A DNA stretch of 35,504 nucleotides, from positions 1-35,504 of the forward strand of contig MNQK01000008.1 of the NCBI GenBank assembly GCA_001915385.1, written 5' to 3'. The notes under the pieces were generated by a model that worked only from the letters and a program-made list of their open reading frames with translations, did no database searches and was not told the origin of the DNA. Each line of letters starts with the position of its first letter. Position 1 is the stretch's first letter. The stretch comes from Bacteroidales bacterium 52_46. GTDB lineage: Bacteria > Bacteroidota > Bacteroidia > Bacteroidales > Muribaculaceae. Shown piece after piece: positions 16,465 through 25,574 of this stretch. The position numbers were made by a program, and so were the translations under genes.

Positions 16465-16516
16465 AATGATTGGGGGTGTCCCTCATCCTCCTTCGGGACT
16501 TTAAAGAATTAGAAAT

Positions 16517-16784
16517 AAAAAGGGTGTGAGGAATGTATTTAGTCCAGTCCGTAATTCAGGCTCTCGCATTGCCTTTGCAGTGGATGGATAATAGCCCCAC
16601 ACCGAGTAGATATATAGCCCATCGGTAACGATGGAATATATACGTCATCAATGAGGGTGCTATTGCCAATCAACTTCACTGCCAGTCAAATTTGCGAGAT
16701 TTGAATTACGAAGAAGATTTCAATAACACCTTTTTAACAAAAAAAACGTATCTCCGGGCCAACTCTTTGGCGCACATGAGATTC
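16517..16784 (-). ncRNA. Candidate structured non-coding RNA or leader
   Basis: Between the YccF and rpsL genes the minus strand shows an ordered set of signals: a TATCTTTG -7 box (16797-16790), a nested hairpin ending in a T8 run (16782-16739), a stem CCATCG/CGATGG with loop TTAC on the plus coordinates 16619-16634 flanked by ATATAT pairing (16610-16641), and a long-range stem between 16595-16603 and 16523-16531 (9 bp, one G-U) followed at once by TTTTTATTT. Inside the last stem are further small pairings (AGGC/GCCT, TCCA/TGGA). A 48-codon frame without a start in its first 21 codons crosses the region, but the base pairing argues for RNA. It could be an independent RNA or a 5' leader of the YccF gene. 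The family is not identified; a Bacteroidales-specific RNA such as the Bacteroidales-1 motif should be compared. Confidence 0.5.
16739..16782 (-). terminator. Hairpin with T8 run at the 5' end of the candidate RNA
   Basis: GAGAT (16778-16782) pairs with ATCTC (16750-16754) around an inner perfect stem TTGGC (16767-16771)/GCCAA (16758-16762) with a 4-nt loop. On the minus strand it is followed 3 nt later by eight T residues (16746-16739). It begins only about 8 nt after the -7 box, so it looks like an attenuator or a very short transcript's end. Confidence 0.5.
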
Positions 16785-16789
16785 GACAG

Positions 16790-16797
16790 CAAAGATA
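16790..16797 (-). promoter_or_regulatory. -7 box of the candidate RNA
   Basis: TATCTTTG on the minus strand is a perfect TAnnTTTG. The -33 region (TTAT/TTTT about 15-22 nt upstream) is poor, so support comes mainly from the structured sequence downstream. Confidence 0.45.
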
Positions 16798-16829
16798 ATA
16801 AAATTTCTTAATAAAATAATTTTGGGACT

Positions 16830-16856
16830 AAAAAATATTAAAAAAAATCAAAAAAA
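16830..16856. other. Phased A-tracts upstream of rpsL
   Basis: Three A-tracts (16830-16835, 16840-16847, 16850-16856) have centres about 11 and 9.5 bp apart, close to one helical turn, which predicts intrinsically bent DNA. They lie about 160 bp upstream of the rpsL promoter. The rest of 16857-17012 holds small imperfect stems (such as TGCGT/ACGCA at 16925-16940) and no supported gene. Confidence 0.4.
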
Positions 16857-17012
16857 GAACGATTAAGTTGAAGGATTCGCACATCTATTACAAATTTTAA
16901 AGGCTGAAGTGGGAATGCTGCATCTGCGTGATTGGACGCAAGCGCATGAAGCAGCGTATGAACCTGCAATGAAGCTGCGCGGATTTTTCATGCGAAATTG
17001 ATTGCTAAAATA

Positions 17013-17044
17013 TTTGGTAATTAGAAAATTAAGTTGTAATTTTG
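17013..17044 (+). promoter_or_regulatory. Promoter of the ribosomal superoperon
   Basis: TTTG (17013-17016), exactly 20 nt, then TAATTTTG (17037-17044): a perfect match to the Bacteroidota TTTG-N19-21-TAnnTTTG promoter. Transcription should start near 17051, leaving a leader of about 140 nt before rpsL that contains a small ACTAT/ATAGT stem. Confidence 0.8.
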
Positions 17045-17190
17045 TGCCGTCATTCGGGTGCGTATGCGTCGACATGAAGTCAACTATTTGATAGTCAGGC
17101 TGATTGTTGTGCGCTATATGCGTGAATGTAGAATTGAATTTTTAAACGAACAAGAATAATTAACGAAAACTGTAAACTAAAAGAACTAAG

Positions 17191-17580
17191 ATGCCTACTA
17201 TTCAGCAATTAGTAAGAAAAGGACGTGTTTCGTTGGAAGACAAGAGCAAGAGCCCCGCGCTCGACTCATGCCCCCAGCGTCGCGGCGTCTGCGTGCGTGT
17301 CTACACCACAACCCCCAAAAAGCCTAACTCGGCAATGCGCAAGGTGGCTCGTGTCCGCCTCACCAACGGTAAGGAAGTCAACTCTTATATCCCCGGTGAA
17401 GGCCACAACCTCCAGGAGCACTCAATCGTGTTGGTTCGCGGCGGTCGTGTGAAAGACCTCCCCGGTGTGCGTTATCACATCGTACGCGGTACGCTCGATA
17501 CATCAGGCGTGAAAGACCGCACTCAGCGTCGTTCGAAATACGGAGCGAAGCGTCCCAAAGCCGGTGCTGCCAAGAAGTAA
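17191..17580 (+). CDS. rpsL: 30S ribosomal protein S12
   Basis: S12, 129 aa, a decoding-centre protein of the 30S subunit. The conserved loops are TTPKKPNSAMRKVARVRL (residues 40-57) and RGGRVKDLPGVRYH (83-96). Lys43/Lys44 and Lys88, the positions where streptomycin-resistance changes arise, are unaltered, and Asp89 (methylthiolated by RimO in other bacteria) is present. It is the first gene of the superoperon, behind a strong promoter and a 140-nt leader. The usual Bacteroidota upstream neighbour rpoC is not here; an LRR-lipoprotein island takes its place. Confidence 0.98.
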   Translation: MPTIQQLVRKGRVSLEDKSKSPALDSCPQRRGVCVRVYTTTPKKPNSAMRKVARVRLTNGKEVNSYIPGEGHNLQEHSIVLVRGGRVKDLPGVRYHIVRGTLDTSGVKDRTQRRSKYGAKRPKAGAAKK

Positions 17581-17758
17581 TCGTTTCTCTTAGCGAGAAG
17601 TGGTGAAGCCACTTATAGCACCCGAGATTTTTTAAAACAAAAAGTTTTTTAAACCTCGTTTTTGAAGTTGAAGCTGCCAACGGTTGAGTAAGCCAAGCAT
17701 CAGAGGATGCCGCTGAAGAAGACACCAGCCAAGCAACAAAAACAAAGATTAAAACAAA
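17581..17758 (+). other. rpsL-rpsG spacer with hairpins
   Basis: At 178 bp this is the longest gap inside the superoperon. It has a 5-bp stem TTCTC/GAGAA (17585-17599) overlapping a perfect 6-bp stem AAGTGG/CCACTT (17598-17614), then a T-run and A/T-rich pairing near 17628-17655. An attenuator or processing site is possible. No gene is supported. Confidence 0.35.
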
Positions 17759-18235
17759 ATGAGAAAAGCTAAACCTAAGAAAAGGGTCGTGTTGCCCGAT
17801 CCCGTGTTCAATGACGTTAAAGTGTCGAAATTCGTGAACCACTTGATGTACGACGGGAAAAAGAACACTTCTTACACTATTTTCTACTCGGCTCTCGAGA
17901 CTGTGAAGTTAAAATTGCCCAATGAGGAAAAGTCAGCTCTCGAAATATGGAAGAAAGCCCTCGAGAACATCACTCCTCAGGTAGAGGTGAAATCACGCCG
18001 TGTGGGCGGTGCCACTTTCCAGGTGCCTACCGAAATCCGCCCCGACCGTAAAGAGTCTATTTCAATGAAAAACTTAATCCTCTATGCCCGCAAACGTGGC
18101 GGCAAGACGATGGCCGACAAGCTCGCCGCTGAAATCGTCGACGCTTTCAACGAGCAGGGAGGCGCATTCAAGCGTAAGGAAGACATGCACAAGATGGCCG
18201 AGGCCAACCGTGCTTTCGCTCACTTCCGCTTCTAA
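17759..18235 (+). CDS. rpsG: 30S ribosomal protein S7
   Basis: S7, 158 aa, a primary binder of the 3' major domain of 16S rRNA that organises the 30S head and contacts the exit-site tRNA. The N-terminus MRKAKPKKRVVLPDPVFNDV, the central RRVGGATFQVPTEIRPDRK and the C-terminal helix with RKEDMHKMAEANRAFAHFRF identify it. It follows rpsL after a 178-bp spacer and precedes fusA by 33 bp, the classical str order. In E. coli S7 represses its own operon by binding the rpsL-rpsG spacer; the long structured spacer here would suit a similar role, which is inference. Confidence 0.98.
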   Translation: MRKAKPKKRVVLPDPVFNDVKVSKFVNHLMYDGKKNTSYTIFYSALETVKLKLPNEEKSALEIWKKALENITPQVEVKSRRVGGATFQVPTEIRPDRKESISMKNLILYARKRGGKTMADKLAAEIVDAFNEQGGAFKRKEDMHKMAEANRAFAHFRF

Positions 18236-18268
18236 TTTTTTCATTGAACTCTTAATTTATTTCAAACA

Positions 18269-20395
<2,127 letters not shown>

Positions 20396-20413
20396 TAAAT
20401 AACCAATAACAAT

Positions 20414-20719
20414 ATGAGCCAAAAAATCCGTATTAAACTCAAATCTTACGACCACAATCTCGTTGACAAGTCGGCCGAGAAAATCGTAAAGACAGTGAAG
20501 GCTACAGGTGCGGTTATCAGCGGTCCTATACCTCTGCCCACCCACAAGCGCATCTTCACGGTTAACCGCTCAACCTTCGTCAACAAGAAGAGCCGTGAGC
20601 AATTTCAACTTTCTTCGTTCAAGCGTCTCATCGACATCTACAACTCGACTGCAAAGACCGTCGACGCGCTGATGAAGCTCGAACTTCCCTCAGGTGTAGA
20701 AGTTGAAATCAAGGTGTAA
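20414..20719 (+). CDS. rpsJ: 30S ribosomal protein S10 (NusE)
   Basis: S10, 101 aa, a 30S head protein that also serves as NusE with NusB in antitermination. Markers are QKIRIKLKSYDHNLVDKSAE at the N-terminus, ISGPIPLPTHKRIFTVNRST for the loop region and VNKKSREQFQ shared with all S10 proteins. It begins 18 bp after fusA, joining the str and S10 groups directly, as in other Bacteroidota. A 61-bp gap follows before rplC; it shows no promoter that I can recognise. Confidence 0.98.
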   Translation: MSQKIRIKLKSYDHNLVDKSAEKIVKTVKATGAVISGPIPLPTHKRIFTVNRSTFVNKKSREQFQLSSFKRLIDIYNSTAKTVDALMKLELPSGVEVEIKV

Positions 20720-20780
20720 TCGCTAAGCGAACACAGTAAAAATCAAAACATAGAATTAACATTATAAATTTAACAGAGAA

Positions 20781-21398
20781 ATGCCAGGATTATTAGGAAA
20801 GAAAATCGGAATGACATCCGTTTTCAGTGCCGACGGCAAGAATGTGCCGTGCACTGTTATCGAAGTTGGTCCCTGCGTGGTTACTCAAGTTAAGACTGTT
20901 GAGAAGGACGGCTACGATGCCCTTCAGCTCGGTTTCGAGGAGAAGAAGGAGAAGCACACAAGCCAGCCCCTTATGGGTCACTTCAAGGCAGCCGGAGTGC
21001 AGCCCCAGCGCCACTTGGCCGAGTTCAAAGGTTTTAACGGCGAGTATAAGCTCGGCGACACTATTACCGTTGACATGTTCACCGACAACGACTTCGTCGA
21101 TGTAGTGGGCACTTCAAAAGGTAAAGGTTACCAGGGTGTTGTGAAACGTCACGGATTTGGCGGTGTCGGCCAGTCGACCCACGGCCAGCACAACCGTCTG
21201 CGTGCTCCCGGTTCAATCGGTGCCTGCTCTTACCCCGCGAAGGTGTTCAAGGGCATGCGTATGGCCGGCCAGATGGGCAACGAACGTGTCACCGTGCAAA
21301 ACCTTCAGGTAGTGAAAGTGTTGCCCGAACACAACGTTTTGATGATTAAGGGTTCAATTCCCGGAAGTAAAGGTTCAATCGTATTAATTGAGAAATAA
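20781..21398 (+). CDS. rplC: 50S ribosomal protein L3
   Basis: L3, 205 aa, one of the earliest proteins in 50S assembly, with a loop reaching the peptidyl-transferase centre. The start MPGLLGKKIGMTSVFSADGK, the loop HGFGGVGQSTHGQHNRLRAP and KVFKGMRMAGQMGNERVTVQ are characteristic. Its stop codon overlaps the rplD start by one base (TAATG), so translation of the two is coupled. Confidence 0.98.
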   Translation: MPGLLGKKIGMTSVFSADGKNVPCTVIEVGPCVVTQVKTVEKDGYDALQLGFEEKKEKHTSQPLMGHFKAAGVQPQRHLAEFKGFNGEYKLGDTITVDMFTDNDFVDVVGTSKGKGYQGVVKRHGFGGVGQSTHGQHNRLRAPGSIGACSYPAKVFKGMRMAGQMGNERVTVQNLQVVKVLPEHNVLMIKGSIPGSKGSIVLIEK

Positions 21399-22018
21399 TG
21401 GAACTCGCAATTTATAACATAAAAGGAGAAGACACCGGACGCAAGGCGGTCCTCAATGATGAGGTATTTGCCATCGACGCCAACGAGCATGCCGTATATC
21501 TCGATGTTAAGCAATACTTGGCCAACCAACGTCAAGGCACCCACAAGTCAAAAGAGCGTAGTGAAGTATCGGGCTCAACCCGCAAGCTCCACAAGCAGAA
21601 GGGTGGCGGCGGCAGCCGTATCGGTGACATCAATTCGCCTGTACTCGTAGGTGGTGGCCGTGTATTCGGTCCCCGTCCCCGCGACTATCGCTTCAAGCTT
21701 AACAAGAAAGTAAAACAACTCGCCCGTAAATCGGCTCTCACTTTCAAGGCTCAGGACAATCAAATCATTGTAGTTGAAAACTTCACGTTTGATGCGCCCA
21801 AAACTAAAAATTTCATAAATTTTGCTAAAAACCTTAAAGTAGAGGGCAAAAAAGTGTTGCTGATTTCAGAAAGTGCAGATAAAAACGTATCTTTGTCTGC
21901 TCGTAACGTGCCGGGGGTAAACATCATGCCTGCTTCCGACATCAACACTTACGCGATATTAAACAACAAAGCCATAATCCTCACCGAGAGTGGCCTTGAT
22001 GTCATTAACCAATTTTAA
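21398..22018 (+). CDS. rplD: 50S ribosomal protein L4
   Basis: L4, 206 aa, whose extended loop lines the nascent-peptide exit tunnel. The loop is recognisable at about 50-90 (SGSTRKLHKQKGGGGSRIGD, then GGGRVFGPRPRDY). In E. coli L4 is the autorepressor of the S10 operon. It starts by overlapping rplC by one base. The last 250 bp are clearly more AT-rich than the surrounding genes (AAA in place of AAG for lysine) and contain a promoter-like TTTC-N20-TATCTTTG (21864-21895). Confidence 0.97.
   Translation: MELAIYNIKGEDTGRKAVLNDEVFAIDANEHAVYLDVKQYLANQRQGTHKSKERSEVSGSTRKLHKQKGGGGSRIGDINSPVLVGGGRVFGPRPRDYRFKLNKKVKQLARKSALTFKAQDNQIIVVENFTFDAPKTKNFINFAKNLKVEGKKVLLISESADKNVSLSARNVPGVNIMPASDINTYAILNNKAIILTESGLDVINQF
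21864..21895 (+). promoter_or_regulatory. Possible internal promoter within rplD
   Basis: TTTC (21864-21867), 20 nt, TATCTTTG (21888-21895): a perfect -7 box with a one-mismatch -33 at the right distance, inside an AT-rich part of rplD. It would feed rplW and the genes after it. A chance match is possible. Confidence 0.35.
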
Positions 22019-22032
22019 ACCAATCGCAGAAA

Positions 22033-22323
22033 ATGGACTTTCAGATAAAACCTATAGTAACTGAAAAAGCTACCCGTCTTACCGAGAAGCTTAACAAATA
22101 CACTTTCCGCGTATCGCCCGATGCCAACAAGTATCAGATCAAGACGCTTGTCGAGAATCTTTACGGCGTAAAAGTGGTTAGTGTCAACACCATGGTAGTA
22201 CGTGGCAAGAACAAATCGCGTTACACAAAGAGCGGCCTTCTGCGCGGCAAGACATCGTCTTACAAAAAGGCGATTGTCACTGTTGCCGAAGGTGAAACCA
22301 TTGACTTTTATAGCAACATTTAA
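22033..22323 (+). CDS. rplW: 50S ribosomal protein L23
   Basis: L23, 96 aa, located at the exit of the nascent-chain tunnel, where it is the docking site for trigger factor and SRP. The family start IKPIVTEKATRLTEKLNKYT and the central YQIKTLVENLYGVKVVSVNT are clear, followed by the basic KNKSRYTKSGLLRGKTSSYK. It lies 14 bp after rplD and 7 bp before rplB, the standard S10 order. Confidence 0.97.
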   Translation: MDFQIKPIVTEKATRLTEKLNKYTFRVSPDANKYQIKTLVENLYGVKVVSVNTMVVRGKNKSRYTKSGLLRGKTSSYKKAIVTVAEGETIDFYSNI

Positions 22324-22330
22324 ATAGAAA

Positions 22331-23158
22331 ATGGCAGTAAGAAAATTCAAGCCCACTACACCGGGGCAAAGACACAAAGTTATAGGCGTATTTAAAGGTA
22401 CGATCACTGCTACCACGCCTGAGAAATCTCTTACAGTCGGTAGAAAAAGCACCGGCGGCCGCAATGCCGAAGGTCATCTCACCACCCGCTACCTTGGTGG
22501 TGGACACAAACGCAAATACCGTATCATAGACTTTAAGAGAACGAAAGACGGTGTACCCGCCGTAGTGAAGTCAATCGAGTATGATCCCAACCGTTCTGCC
22601 CGTATTGCACTTCTTTACTACGTTGACGGTGAAAAGACTTATATCATTGCACCCAACGGCTTAGAAGTTGGCGCAACAGTAGTCAGCGGACCCGACGCCG
22701 CTCCTGAGATCGGCAATGCCCTTCCCCTGAGCAAGATACCCGTCGGTACGCTCATCCACAACATCGAGTTGCGCCCCGGTCAGGGAGCCTTCATGGCTCG
22801 TTCGGCCGGCACATTCGCGCAATTGACTTCGAGAGAAGGCGACTACGCTATCATCAAATTACCTTCTGGAGAAACACGTAAAGTACTTGCCGCTTGCAAG
22901 GCTACAGTAGGCGTTGTAGGTAATTCGGAGCACTCTCTGGAGCGTTCGGGCAAGGCTGGCCGCTCACGCTGGCTGGGACGCCGTCCCCGCAACCGTGGCG
23001 TTGTCATGAACCCTGTGGATCACCCGATGGGTGGTGGTGAAGGTCGTGCATCAGGCGGTCACCCGCGTTCACGCAAGGGCCTTTACTCTAAGGGACTCAA
23101 GACACGTGCGCCGAAGAAGCAGTCTTCGAAGCTCATTATTGAAAGAAGAAAAAAGTAA
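22331..23158 (+). CDS. rplB: 50S ribosomal protein L2
   Basis: L2, 275 aa, required for subunit joining and peptidyl-transferase activity. The motif VVMNPVDHPMGGGEGRASGG near residue 230 includes the conserved histidine close to the active centre. The N-terminus MAVRKFKPTTPGQRHKVIGV and KRKYRIIDFKRTKDGVPAVV are typical. It starts 7 bp after rplW. Confidence 0.98.
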   Translation: MAVRKFKPTTPGQRHKVIGVFKGTITATTPEKSLTVGRKSTGGRNAEGHLTTRYLGGGHKRKYRIIDFKRTKDGVPAVVKSIEYDPNRSARIALLYYVDGEKTYIIAPNGLEVGATVVSGPDAAPEIGNALPLSKIPVGTLIHNIELRPGQGAFMARSAGTFAQLTSREGDYAIIKLPSGETRKVLAACKATVGVVGNSEHSLERSGKAGRSRWLGRRPRNRGVVMNPVDHPMGGGEGRASGGHPRSRKGLYSKGLKTRAPKKQSSKLIIERRKK

Positions 23159-23177
23159 TCTGATTAATTAAGCAACT

Positions 23178-23447
23178 ATGAGTCGTTCATTAAAAAAAGG
23201 TCCCTTTATCAGTGTCAAGCTGGAAAAGAAAGTAACGGCAATGGAAGAGTCGGGCAAGAAGTCGGTCATCAAGACTTGGAGCCGCGCTTCGATGATTGCC
23301 CCCGAGTTTGTCGGCCATACTTTCGCAGTGCACAATGGTAATAAATTCATTCCTGTTTACGTCACCGAGAACATGGTAGGTCACAAGCTGGGCGAGTTCG
23401 CCCCGACCCGCACCTTCCGTGGTCACGCCGGCAACAAGAAGAAATAA
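23178..23447 (+). CDS. rpsS: 30S ribosomal protein S19
   Basis: S19, 89 aa, a protein of the 30S head that contacts S13 and the A-site region. MSRSLKKGPFISVKLEKKV, TWSRASMIAPEFVGHTFAVH and the ending VGHKLGEFAPTRTFRGHAG are conserved through the family. It follows rplB by 19 bp and precedes rplV by 48 bp. Confidence 0.98.
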   Translation: MSRSLKKGPFISVKLEKKVTAMEESGKKSVIKTWSRASMIAPEFVGHTFAVHNGNKFIPVYVTENMVGHKLGEFAPTRTFRGHAGNKKK

Positions 23448-23495
23448 TCGGACCACTCAATAAATAATTTTTGATAACAAAAGAAATTAAATACA

Positions 23496-23906
23496 ATGGG
23501 TGTAAGAAAAAGAAATTCAGCCGAAGCAATTAAGGAAGCCCGCAAGAGCCAGGCATTTGCCAAACTGACCAACATACCCTCGTCGCCCCGCAAGATGCGT
23601 CTTGTAGCCGACCTGGTACGTGGCAAGGAAGTGTTCCGCGCGTTGGGTATCCTCAAATTCTCTAATAAGGAAGCTGCAGCCAAGCTTGAAAAACTTCTTC
23701 GTTCGGCCATCGCCAACTGGGAAGCCAAAAACGACCGCAAGGCTGAGAATGACGAGCTTTACATCAGCACTATCTTCGTGAACTGTGCTCCGATGCTGAA
23801 GCGTCTGCGCACAGCTCCTCAAGGACGCGGTTACCGCATCCGTAAACGTGCTAACCACGTTACATTGTTTGTAGACACGATTGACAATAAAGAAAAAAAG
23901 GCATAA
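23496..23906 (+). CDS. rplV: 50S ribosomal protein L22
   Basis: L22, 136 aa, whose beta-hairpin lines the exit tunnel and is a site of macrolide resistance. The core runs from IPSSPRKMRLVADLVRGKEV to the hairpin (PMLKRLRTAPQGRGYRIRKR, about 105-124). An N-terminal extension of some 22 residues (MGVRKRNSAEAIKEARKSQA) makes it longer than the 110-aa E. coli protein. It ends 3 bp before rpsC. Confidence 0.97.
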   Translation: MGVRKRNSAEAIKEARKSQAFAKLTNIPSSPRKMRLVADLVRGKEVFRALGILKFSNKEAAAKLEKLLRSAIANWEAKNDRKAENDELYISTIFVNCAPMLKRLRTAPQGRGYRIRKRANHVTLFVDTIDNKEKKA

Positions 23907-23909
23907 GAA

Positions 23910-24644
23910 ATGGGACAGAAAGTAAATCCAATCAGCAATCGCTTGGGTGTCATCCGTGGCTGGGACTCTAACTGGTACGGTGGCAAGAAATACGGAGATA
24001 CTCTGTTGGAAGATTCCAAGCTCCGCAAGTATCTGAATGTCCGCTTAGCCAAGTCAAGTGTTTCAAAAATCGTCATCGAACGTACACTTAAGCTCATCAC
24101 CATCACAGTGTGCACTTCGCGCCCGGGTCTGATTATCGGCAAGGGCGGCTCGGAAGTCGACAAGCTCAAAGAGGAACTCAAGAAAATCACCGACAAGGAT
24201 GTACAGATCAACATCTTCGAGGTGAAGCGTCCGGAGCTCGATGCACAGATTGTGGCAAGCACCATCGCCCGTCAGATCGAGGGCAAGATCGCTTACCGCC
24301 GTGCAGTCAAGATGGCAGTCGCATCGACCATGCGTGCCGGTGCCGAGGGTATCAAAGTGCAGGTGTCAGGCCGTCTGAACGGTGCCGAAATGGCTCGTTC
24401 GGAGATGTTCAAGGAAGGTCGTACGCCGCTTCACACACTGCGTGCCGATATCGACTACGCACTTGTTGAAGCCCACACCAAGGTCGGTGTAATCGGCGTG
24501 AAAGTGTGGATTTGCCGTGGCGAAGTATATGGCAAACGTGACCTCGCTCCCCAGTTCGCAGCCAACGCGAAGGAGAGCCGCAGCAACCAGGGCGGTGGCC
24601 GTGAGCGCCGCGGTGGTTTCCGCAAGCCCAAAAACAACCGTTAA
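23910..24644 (+). CDS. rpsC: 30S ribosomal protein S3
   Basis: S3, 244 aa, at the mRNA entry channel, with helicase-like function together with S4. The KH domain shows the GxxG loop in RPGLIIGKGGSEVDKLKEEL (about 71-90). The C-terminal domain includes GAEGIKVQVSGRLNGAEMAR and LHTLRADIDYALVEAHTKVG. The tail is Gly/Arg-rich (QGGGRERRGGFRKPKNNR). It starts 3 bp after rplV and is followed 23 bp later by rplP. Confidence 0.98.
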   Translation: MGQKVNPISNRLGVIRGWDSNWYGGKKYGDTLLEDSKLRKYLNVRLAKSSVSKIVIERTLKLITITVCTSRPGLIIGKGGSEVDKLKEELKKITDKDVQINIFEVKRPELDAQIVASTIARQIEGKIAYRRAVKMAVASTMRAGAEGIKVQVSGRLNGAEMARSEMFKEGRTPLHTLRADIDYALVEAHTKVGVIGVKVWICRGEVYGKRDLAPQFAANAKESRSNQGGGRERRGGFRKPKNNR

Positions 24645-24667
24645 ACCATTAATTGAAACAAACAACA

Positions 24668-25099
24668 ATGTTACAACCTAAGAAAACCAAGTTCCGCAGA
24701 CAACAGAAAGGCCGCATGAAGGGTGAAGCCCAGCGCGGCAATCAGTTGGCGTTCGGCTCTTTCGGTATCAAGACTTTGGAATCAAAATGGATTACCGGTC
24801 GACAGATAGAGGCTGCGCGTATCGCTGTGACCCGTTATATGCAACGTCAAGGACAAATCTGGATCCGTATATTCCCGGACAAGCCCATCACCAAGAAGCC
24901 TGCCGAGGTACGTATGGGTAAAGGTAAAGGTTCGCCCGAAGGCTTCGTGGCTCCCGTTACTCCCGGCCGTATGCTTATCGAGGTGGAGGGTGTAAGCTAT
25001 GACATAGCAAAAGAAGCATTGCGCCTTGCCGCCCAGAAGCTTCCCGTCACCACTAAATTTGTCGTACGTCGCGACTATGACCCAACTCAAAATGTGTAA
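24668..25099 (+). CDS. rplP: 50S ribosomal protein L16
   Basis: L16, 143 aa, which organises the A-site architecture of the 50S subunit. I start it at MLQPKKTKFRRQQKGRMKG, the family N-terminus; an in-frame ATG at 24653 would add five residues with no counterpart in the family. RIFPDKPITKKPAEVRMGKG and GSPEGFVAPVTPGRMLIEVE carry the conserved PEVRMGKGKG-type segment. It ends 6 bp before rpmC. Confidence 0.97.
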   Translation: MLQPKKTKFRRQQKGRMKGEAQRGNQLAFGSFGIKTLESKWITGRQIEAARIAVTRYMQRQGQIWIRIFPDKPITKKPAEVRMGKGKGSPEGFVAPVTPGRMLIEVEGVSYDIAKEALRLAAQKLPVTTKFVVRRDYDPTQNV

Positions 25100-25105
25100 T
25101 AAGCA

Positions 25106-25303
25106 ATGAAAAAGGAAGAGATAAAGGAAATGACCACCGCCGACCTCAAGGAGCGTCTGGCCCAGATGGAAAAGGAATACCTTCAGATGAAGGCCAACCA
25201 TGCTGTATCTCCGCTTGACAGCCCGGCACAGATTACACATGACAGAAAAATGATTGCACGCGTGAAGACCGAGTTGCGTCAGCGTGAGCTTAATAACAAA
25301 TAA
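25106..25303 (+). CDS. rpmC: 50S ribosomal protein L29
   Basis: L29, 65 aa, a small helical protein near the tunnel exit next to L23. MKKEEIKEMTTADLKERLAQ followed by helix KEYLQMKANHAVSPLDSPAQ and the end RVKTELRQREL fit the family length and layout. It lies between rplP (6 bp) and rpsQ (14 bp). Confidence 0.95.
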   Translation: MKKEEIKEMTTADLKERLAQMEKEYLQMKANHAVSPLDSPAQITHDRKMIARVKTELRQRELNNK

Positions 25304-25317
25304 TTCCCCAAAGAGAT

Positions 25318-25572
25318 ATGGAAAGAAATCTTAGAAAAGAGCGCATTGGGGTAGTATCGTCAAATAAAGGTGATAAGACAATCACGGTGACTATCAAATG
25401 GAAGGAGAAACACCCCATTTACGGTAAGTTCGTGAACAAGTCGAAGAAGTATCACGCTCACGACGAGAAGAACGAATGCAACGTCGGCGATAAAGTACGC
25501 TTGATGGAGACCCGCCCCTTGAGCAAGACAAAGAGATGGAGATTAGTAGAAATAATCGAAAAAGTTAAATAA
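25318..25572 (+). CDS. rpsQ: 30S ribosomal protein S17
   Basis: S17, 84 aa, an early-binding OB-fold protein of the 30S body. RKERIGVVSSNKGDKTITVT, the HPIYGKFVNKSKKYHAHDEK loop and CNVGDKVRLMETRPLSKTKR are diagnostic. It ends two bases before the rplN start, a spacing consistent with coupled translation. Confidence 0.97.
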   Translation: MERNLRKERIGVVSSNKGDKTITVTIKWKEKHPIYGKFVNKSKKYHAHDEKNECNVGDKVRLMETRPLSKTKRWRLVEIIEKVK

Positions 25573-25574
25573 TC

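Noticed and set aside
16588..16734. Minus-strand 48-codon frame ending with a Tyr-Gly-Leu-Asp C-terminus
   Set aside because: It has no start codon until codon 22, no ribosome site, and lies on base-paired structure; an RNA reading is preferred, though a peptide is not fully excluded.
16941..16980. Three ATGAAGC-like repeats near 16945-16980
   Set aside because: Unequal spacing (12 and 11 bp) and short match; not a convincing iteron or binding array.
16863..17075. Minus-strand 70-codon frame upstream of rpsL
   Set aside because: It crosses the rpsL promoter, has an unlikely composition and no signal or domain.
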